Source: Diphasiastrum complanatum
Lineage: Eukaryota; Streptophyta; Lycopodiopsida; Lycopodiales; Lycopodiaceae
NCBI GenBank assembly: GCA_029204225.1
Contig: CM055099.1
Coordinates: forward strand, 39,529,192-39,593,191
Reading direction: 5' to 3'
DNA length: 64,000 nt
Shown here piece after piece: positions 57,461-64,000 of the stretch. Within the stretch, counting starts at the first letter, position 1. Each line of letters opens with the position of its first letter. The notes beneath the pieces were generated by a model. It saw only the letters and a list, made by a program, of their open reading frames with translations. It was not told the DNA's origin and did not search any database. A program made the position numbers and the translations under genes.

Positions 57461-58783
57461 CAGCTATTCAAAAGCAATGTTCGGACGAAGGAATCCAATA
57501 TCAGTCACGATGTCATATTCTTTCGTCTTTGATTTCGAGGTTGGTTTATCGATAACAGCGCTAGACAATTTTGTCTTCGCGATTTCTTCGTCCTCTTCCT
57601 TGAAACTGACCACCTTTTCTGCAACAGTTGTCTGAAGTTCAGCGTTGATGATTTCCTTTGCTTCTGCCGAGATATCTTTTGCAAATAACTTCGCAGCATT
57701 GCGGTCATAGTCAGGGTCATCTTTGAGATCTTCCTCAGTTGTAGATTTATTCGTTGTTTTGCTAGAGGATTTATTCTTTGAGGATTTTCTGTGCCTTGTC
57801 AAAGATTTCTGATCAGGTTTAGAGGAGCTTTTGCTTCTCGTTGTGACTTTGAGTAATTTTTCCACGTCACTTGGTCAGGATTGATCTTCTGTCTTTGCCA
57901 ATTTTCCTTCAATTACGTCAATTCTTTACACAACAGCATCAGTCGCAGCTTTCGCTTTTGTGTCTGCAGCAGCTGGTGTTGCTACAATACTGATATTTGG
58001 GTCATGACTTTTGCGGCTGAGGGCAATCAGAATACTTGTGGCCAGGCTCTCTGCAATTCGAACATAATGGTACATAACCAATCGGCTTTCACGGTTGAGG
58101 ACAGTCAGGAGAAAAATATCCCAACTCTCCACAGTTGTAGCAGTTGTCCGAAACTGGTTTAATCGCGGTTTGAGACTTCGCTGGTCCAGCAAATTCAGGA
58201 GGATTATGCCTTTTTGGTGCGAACTTGGGTCTGTCCTGCTGGGCTGATGTTGTAGTATCCTATACATAGTTAGTAGTCGCATCATTTTGAAAAATATAAA
58301 GTACCTCTTGCGCAGGATCTTCAATGTATTTGACATTCACAATAATGCAATCTTTCTTAATGTGTCTAGAAATTTCACATTTCGTACACCACATTCCTGA
58401 GTTGGAAAAAGACGCTTTTGGTCTTTTATCTGCAACTTCAGAGATCTGCAATTTCAAGTCATTAAACTTTTTATTAACGTCAGCCATATTACTCTTCCAA
58501 AGCTTTTCAACTTTAGAAGTTGACGACTTATCCTCGACAACTTTCGTGTCGTCCTTTCGTTTAATTCGTCGTTTATTCTTTCTCTCTCCTTTGTCAGCTT
58601 CTAATTCTGATGAATCGCTGTTTTCAGATTCAGAGCTTGAAGAACTGGTACTTAAATCAGGAGTTCAAGTAACTGGGCAGTGATTTCGTCTAGATTTATT
58701 CGACTAGTATTCTCACTTTGTCTTCGTAAAAATTTCTCTCTAAGCTTACGGTATCGTTCTAATCTGGATTCTCTATCTGACAT
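57461..58783 (-). pseudogene. gypsy 2 gag, capsid part deleted, three zinc knuckles
   Basis: It starts MSDRESRLERYRKLREKFLR at 58783, 53 bases after the primer site. A stop and an acidic Ser stretch follow. The capsid segment present in gypsy 1 is missing, and the sequence passes to MWCTKCEISRHIKKDC (58380-58420, CCHC). Then come CYNCGELGYFSPDC (His replaced by Tyr) and CSNCREPGHKYSDC (intact CCHC) at about 58030-58150. A Lys/Ser/Thr-rich basic tail (57865-57464) resembles that of gypsy 1. Confidence 0.72.
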
Positions 58784-58835
58784 ACACTAGAGATGGAAAT
58801 GGATTTGTCAGATTTCTTCTAATTTTCCTAAACTA

Positions 58836-58853
58836 TCCCCGGCAACGGCGCCA
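58836..58853 (-). other. primer-binding site of gypsy 2, tRNA-Asp type
   Basis: On the minus strand it reads TGGCGCCGTTGCCGGGGA, a perfect match to the plant tRNA-Asp primer site as I know it, five bases after the LTR end. Confidence 0.9.
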
Positions 58854-58858
58854 AAAAT

Positions 58859-60112
58859 TGGTATATGTCGTACTATACCAACAGGGTTAATATAGATTTT
58901 ATAGTAAATAATGTCGTTCCCACATAGGACAGCGTTAGAAAGTTATATTCTTGGTACAATTATGGCAAGTGGTTTCGAGTGTTATTCTGGTTGTCAACAG
59001 ACATTAAAAAGTAACCAGTATTACCTATATTTGGGATGGGTAGTGTTAATAAATTCAGAACAACAATCTAGCCTCTATCAAATTGGATGAAGCACGTTCT
59101 ACAAATGAGATGTTATCAGAGTAGTACAGCGGTACTACACTCTGGCTGATTAAGGTGTCAATAGAGAATCAAGAATTGTTTGATGTATTCACAACTGTGC
59201 AGAAAATTAATTAATCGCGTTTGTGAACTATTCGTTTCTAAACAGAAGTCCTCAACAACTAAAGTCCAACTTAATGGTTAAAGAACACGAAGAGTTTTAG
59301 AATACGTTAGAAACTTATGTCAATGCCAATCAGGAAGACAGATCAGAGACTTAGTTCTTCAAGCAGGAATTGTCACCTCATATGTATACATACAGCTTTA
59401 TTCAATGATCGTGCTAGACTGTACCAAAGATAGTCGTTATTCGAGTGCCGAAAAGTAAGTATTCGTGACAGACGAATAAGATAATTTAAAGACAGTTCTT
59501 CAGAGCATGATTTACGAAAACTCAGCAAACGACTGTAATGCACTAGAGCGTCTGTCTGATCAGAGAGAAATTCATGAAATGCGTTAGAGATTGTTAGCAG
59601 ACTCCAGATCACTCACACTCAGCAGTGCGGAGAACAGAGATAAGAGAAAATAACTCACAGAACTCTATTCACTTCTTCAATCTCTTACATAAGCATAAAA
59701 TCTTCTCTCTTGATGATCGAGACTGAAGTGTGAGATCAATATATGTTCTATGGGACGAACAAACATACCTCTAAAACAACAAGTGTGTCGCTCCCACGAA
59801 AGGGTCTAGTTAACGATCAGACTGAAAATACGTTCATCTATACCATAGGAGGTATACTTAACTATGAGTTAAAGTTACTCTAGTTTATCATGTCTTTTCG
59901 TATCTAGTCATTTCGTATGGACAACCTAGTAAAGGTTGTCCAAGACAATGTCTTTTCCTTTAAAAGGTCTTGCCCTTAATTACAAGGCAAGTACTTAGGA
60001 GATATATTTCCAAAAAATGACTTAGGCCTCTTCATGATTTATACTTATCCAGCTCATATCTTCATTTTCGAGTATATCATGCCATATTTATGTTGATATT
60101 AAATTTTTAACA
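58859..60112 (-). repeat. 5' LTR of gypsy 2 (about 1.25 kb)
   Basis: On the minus strand it starts TGTTAAAAATTT (60112) and ends CGACATATACCA (58859). The left and right limits are fixed by the primer site and by the point where foreign gag sequence resumes. No 3' partner is present. Confidence 0.75.
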
Positions 60113-60561
60113 TTTTTGTGGCATCACAGGTAGTAACATAGTGGGTTCCACTTGGCGCGACAACTCTGTCAAACGATGCCAATATTGTCGGATGATTTCG
60201 TTACTTCCTTGTTGTAGGGAAGTCAGTGCGTACAGTAGGCCATCAACCGTTCGGTGGGGAGCATACTCAATTAAAAACAGTCTATGGAACTCCTCGATGG
60301 TGTAAATTGAGCCTCTTTCTAGACCATGATACCAGTGCGTAGCCATTCCAGACAAAGTGGTGGTGAAAAACATCATTTCATGATGTGGATTTGTGATGGC
60401 ACTGGTAAAATAGGTGGTCCAAAAAACATCAATATGCTCTTCGGCACTTTCATACGGTGTGCTCCATGAAACTAAGAAGTGGATCCACTAAGTTTGGGTA
60501 GTCCTCTTGTCTCCGGGGGTACTACGATTGGTTTAGTCAAATGTCTTGCCATTCTGTTGGC
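60113..60561 (-). pseudogene. gag of a third gypsy element, interrupted by gypsy 2
   Basis: On the minus strand: MARHLTKPIVVPPETRGLPK, LSGSTS, stop, then (shifted) STPYESAEEHIDVFWTTYFT, NPHHEMMFFTTTLSGMATHW, YHGLERGSIYTIEEFHRLFL, RTVDGLLYALTSLQQGSNEI and IRQYWHRLTELSRQV. This is the core retrotransposon gag domain (F..TL.G.A..WY..L..GSI.....L...F). It stops at 60113, where the gypsy 2 LTR begins. It differs in sequence from gypsy 1 and 2 gag. Confidence 0.78.
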
Positions 60562-61572
60562 AACAGGTTCTATGTAGGTGTTACGTTCACTAATAGTGGT
60601 TCTGTAGCATTAGTTGGCTCAAGTTCCGGTAGTTCTTCTATGACTTCTAACGTATCACCCATTATAGGTTGGTGAGACTCATCATCTACGGCTAGTGGGA
60701 TAAGGAACCCACGACTGCTTCTTCTAAGCCCTAAACGTTCTCTCTAGGGATTTGAAGTCTCTCTGTGCGGTTCTCCCTTAGACCTAGGTTTCCTTGATAT
60801 ACCTATGATGTCTCACCTAGGGTGACACTATGATTTTTGCATAATACTTTTCTCACTTACGGATAGCAATCAACTGTTGTTGCACATGCATTTTATGATT
60901 TTCTCAAGTTATCTCATAGGTCATCCACCCTTCGTCCACTAATACTGCATATGACCTAACTAACTCTACTTGGTCATTTTTCTGCAACCGTACCCATACA
61001 CAGTTTTCCTTGGTTCTTTGTACCAGGTGTCGTCTCTACGGGATGCTAGGGTTGGTGGGTCATAGGGTAATGATTTTCGACTCAGGGCTCTAGTTTTCAC
61101 CTTTACCATAGTTTCTATATGGAGCCCCATTCTCTAATATGTCCCGTTACTCTATGAAAGGTTTCTAGTAGCACTTGGCAACACTGCCTAGACTCTCTGT
61201 TGGTAAAAACTGTATGCAGTCTTTAGTCCAAACTATATTCCGAACTGTTTGAAGTAGAATGGCCTTGGCAAAGTCGGGTCATGTGCAGCTCGGGTTGGAT
61301 TGTGAACTCATGTGTGGCATGGCCCTAAAACGTATTTTCTAGGTGTGGGATTAGCACACATCACTATGTGATGCTAACCACTTCGACTTGTGATACTTGC
61401 TATTGATTTTCTGAAAACAACGTGTGTACTAGAAGCTTACACAACCATGCTATCTTGTGGCTGGCGGTCTAAACAGTAGAATTGTTCACAACACATGCAA
61501 TCTGAGACGTATGAAATTTGTAGACCATTAGTAGTATGACTACCCTTCAAACACTATTCTCTTATCAGCTAA
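60562..61572 (-). other. 5' leader/gag N-terminal region of gypsy 3, frame not recovered
   Basis: About 1 kb between the primer-like site and the recognisable gag. No open frame longer than a few dozen codons is present, so it is decayed or untranslated. Confidence 0.45.
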
Positions 61573-61590
61573 CTCTCGGCAAACGCACCA
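61573..61590 (-). other. possible degenerate primer-binding site of gypsy 3
   Basis: The minus strand reads TGGTGCGTTTGCCGAGAG, resembling the tRNA-Asp site with about six changes. It sits one base after a CCTAACA sequence that would be the LTR end. Confidence 0.45.
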
Positions 61591-61591
61591 A

Positions 61592-64000
61592 TGTTAGGGC
61601 CATTTTCGGCAGGGGATTGGTCCAGCCAAAACGTCCTAAAAGGGTCAAGGGGCCCCACCTCTAATGGCGGTTCAGCCCTACATGAGCAAGAGAGGATTTT
61701 CCACTTCCAACCCTTATGGCCTTCTCTATTGCCCCATGATCCCCAACCGATGAGATTTTTTTAGGCTCTCAGAGATACGGTTGCAAGGAGGGGGTGCTAG
61801 CACTTTTGGTGCAAGGATTCACTAGCTTTCTAGGGTTATGGTTTCATAAAAACTTATATTCACTAATTCGCATTAGGATCTTGCTAATGTCTCCTTCCCC
61901 ATTGAATTCGGCTTCTGGTTAGTAAAAATCTTACATGGGCTTGAAACCAAATTATTGCCTATGATGTGCTCATGGGGTGCAACTTATATGCACCGCTTTG
62001 TTTGATAAGCGGTGGTATTTTTGCCGACCATCGGGTCTAGGTATTTCTCTAGACAGTACCGAGCGGGTGTGACTAGTGTGACACTTAACCAAGGCGGTGC
62101 ATTTCAACCGCAAATGGTGGATGGCCCGATCTGGTGTTTCGCAAAGGTTGGGTCCAATTGATATGTTTGGTGTGAGAGAAAAACCGAAAATTGTAGAGGC
62201 ACTAGTCATGAATGCCGCTTTTGGTCTAAGGTAACTTGCCTTCGTTCTTTAGAGAGTCGTTTGGACTTCTCGTATATTCTAAAACTTGGACATGTGGCGA
62301 GATCAAAGAATTAAAAACTCTTTCCACAGATCATGGGAAAGCTCCATAGGGCATCGCAAAACAGTAGCCAGTCCACAAACCGCAAAAACTCAGTAGGCAG
62401 GCATGTCTCACAGGTCACCGGCAGCTCGTAGGTAGCGTAGGTAGTTCGCAGGTCAGGGAGGGCAGCAAATAGACATGCCGCGGACCATAGGCAGGTCTGA
62501 AACTCAACCACAGTTTGCAACACTATGGACAGGATCAAAGGTGGCAGGGAGGTCGCAAGTATGCCGCAACAAGGTCGTAGACCCAAAAACAACAAGCAAG
62601 CCCAAAAACCTGCAGTTAGCAAAAACCTCAATCCGAAACAACTCCATGCTTGCTGCAACAAACAATAATGCATCCACAAGACATCAACTACCTTCCAACA
62701 TTATCGAAAAGCATTGCAATCTCCAAGTGAGCATTCAAGTAGAGTAAGAGGTGAGTAATTCAAGCCTAACTTCAAGCATTCATCAAACACCCATTTCAAA
62801 CCTCAAAGCAAGGGAAAACGCGATTCATTCATCTTCTTTCTACTTATCAACAAGGATCTCTCAAGTAAGTAGGCTCTCACCTCCTCCTAATCATTTCATT
62901 CTTCAACTACAAACCTTCCATAACTGCTAAATAAGCATAATAGGGAGGATTAAGTAACTATTCACTAATCAAACATAAAGGTAAGTATCCTCTCCCACTC
63001 TCAAGCCATGGACATTGAACAATCATCACTCAAGCATTACCATCCTACTCTCACAATGGACAATATTGGCTAGCGCAACAATGAAACTACAAGCCACTCC
63101 ACATACAATTCACCTAACACATCCCCCACCAAGCACTAGCATTGGCCAACAAGAAGCAACACATACAAGCCAACCAAACAACACTAATGAACAAGACAAC
63201 AAGAATCCAACATCTACTAACAAGCATGGAATAATACAAGACAACAACAACATTCCACATTGTCAAACTACTCTCAAACAACCCATTAAGCTCTCCACCA
63301 AGTAAACATGCACTCTTCAAATATCTCACATCCAAACAAGCAACTCACCAATTAGCAACTCCCAAAAGTACCAACTCATAAAAATACTAACTCACAAAAG
63401 TACTAACATCCAAATACAAGGAGTTGGCTCCTTCTTATAGGAAAATCCAATGGATCTCCTTCACAATGCCATCTTGCCATTCTTCATGTCCTTTAAGCCC
63501 TCTTTGCATTTGTCCCCAACCCATTTGATAGTACACCTACTGGCCTCCATAAGAGAATGGGGGAGTGGTGCATTCAAGGCTCTCTTCCAAAATTAGCCAA
63601 GATGCCAATTTTGTCAAAGGCTAGGGAGGCCATTCAAGTTTCCCCTTTTGTACACCCTAGAAGCCCAAAATGTCAATGGCTAGTGGGTGTACCTCCCAAA
63701 TTTTTTAGCCTTCAAGGTGTTTTGGCATTTATTATCCAAATTTTGGGTGAGGCCCTTTTTCAACCCCTATTTTTAGTAGGCGGCCTTCATTTTTCTTTGG
63801 GTACCTTTGTTTTTGGCCTTTCTTCAATTTTTCAAGAGTCGTGCACCTACTGTTCATTTGCCTGGGTTTTTGGTCTGTTGGGTAACCACTTGGCACACAC
63901 ATTTCATTAATGGCCCGTAAATTGCCCAAACTTTGCCGTTAGAGTTTCTGTGACTCCTTGAAACTGAATACATATTTCCCGGTCCCATTTTTACCCCAAA
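61592..64000 (-). repeat. probable 5' LTR of gypsy 3, runs to or past window end
   Basis: If the primer site is right, everything from 61592 (plus-strand TGTTAGGGCC) rightward is LTR. A TATA-like CCTATAAGAAGG on the minus strand at about 63436-63447 supports a promoter far from the LTR end, implying an LTR longer than about 2 kb. GTAGGTAG/CGCAGGT micro-repeats lie at 62390-62480 and 62490-62590, and C/A-rich low-complexity sequence at 63000-63420. ORFs at 62311-62679, 63015-63305 and 63557-63910 show no motifs. Confidence 0.4.

Larger units (their letters stand above)
54840..60112 (-). mobile_element. Ty3/gypsy retrotransposon 2 (3' truncated at integrase)
   Basis: On the minus strand the order is 5' LTR (60112-58859), tRNA-Asp primer site, gag, protease, RT, RNase H, and the first residues of the integrase zinc domain (LHSEDAGGHFALKN), where it is cut at about 54840 against the copia fragment. 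It is the same family as gypsy 1. Its LTR start TGTTAAAAATTT abuts gag sequence of a third gypsy element, so it inserted there. Confidence 0.83.

Noticed and set aside
62311-62679. 122-aa Cys/Leu-rich ORF (-)
   Set aside because: It lies in a micro-repeat-rich putative LTR, with no motif and no start context.

Overview
This window is nuclear DNA from a land plant with a large, repeat-choked genome. The evidence is plant-type Ty1/copia elements with an initiator-tRNA-Met primer site, plant Ty3/gypsy elements with a tRNA-Asp-type primer site, a plant-like methionine sulfoxide reductase exon, short GT-AG introns, and very long dinucleotide arrays. The style suggests a non-seed plant or gymnosperm, but that is a guess. 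I see no bacterial genes, operons, rRNA, tRNA or CRISPR.

Layout. 1-3892: a decayed copia element (+), with internal deletions but an intact RT/RNase H frame. 4844-10157: a complete non-autonomous LTR element with 815-bp LTRs and a perfect 5-bp target duplication; it carries two related ORFs of unknown function behind a zinc knuckle instead of a recognisable pol. 10.2-13.3 kb: a gypsy gag scrap, a hairpin-flanked dinucleotide array and a degenerate minisatellite. 15.87-16.06 kb: an orphan MSRA 3' exon (-). 16.1-24.2 kb: LTR copies, a gag relic, tandem repeats and satellite-like DNA with a solo LTR. 24.6-29.3 kb: relics of a DDE transposase and of unrecognised coding sequence.

31.5-33.8 kb (-): a four-exon gene whose product resembles the DUF3504/Crypton tyrosine-recombinase family. 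It is open except for two in-frame stop codons, and a 437-bp inverted-repeat element full of CCACGCG motifs lies just upstream. 35.7-36.8 kb (+): the one clean host gene, an intronless membrane-anchored methyltransferase-like protein of 340 aa. 37-43.5 kb: a gypsy RT relic, a diverged direct repeat and a solo copia-like LTR with a perfect duplication.

44.6-51.1 kb and 54.8-60.1 kb: two members of one gypsy family on the minus strand, each with a 5' LTR and primer site but no visible 3' LTR. Between them lie a small two-exon unknown gene (-) and a copia pol fragment (+). The second gypsy copy is inserted in the gag of a third gypsy element, whose long LTR probably runs to the window end.

Most of the window is nested transposons. 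The strongest host gene is the methyltransferase. The two most unusual objects are the Crypton-like gene and the non-autonomous LTR element. All homology calls are read by eye and were not searched.
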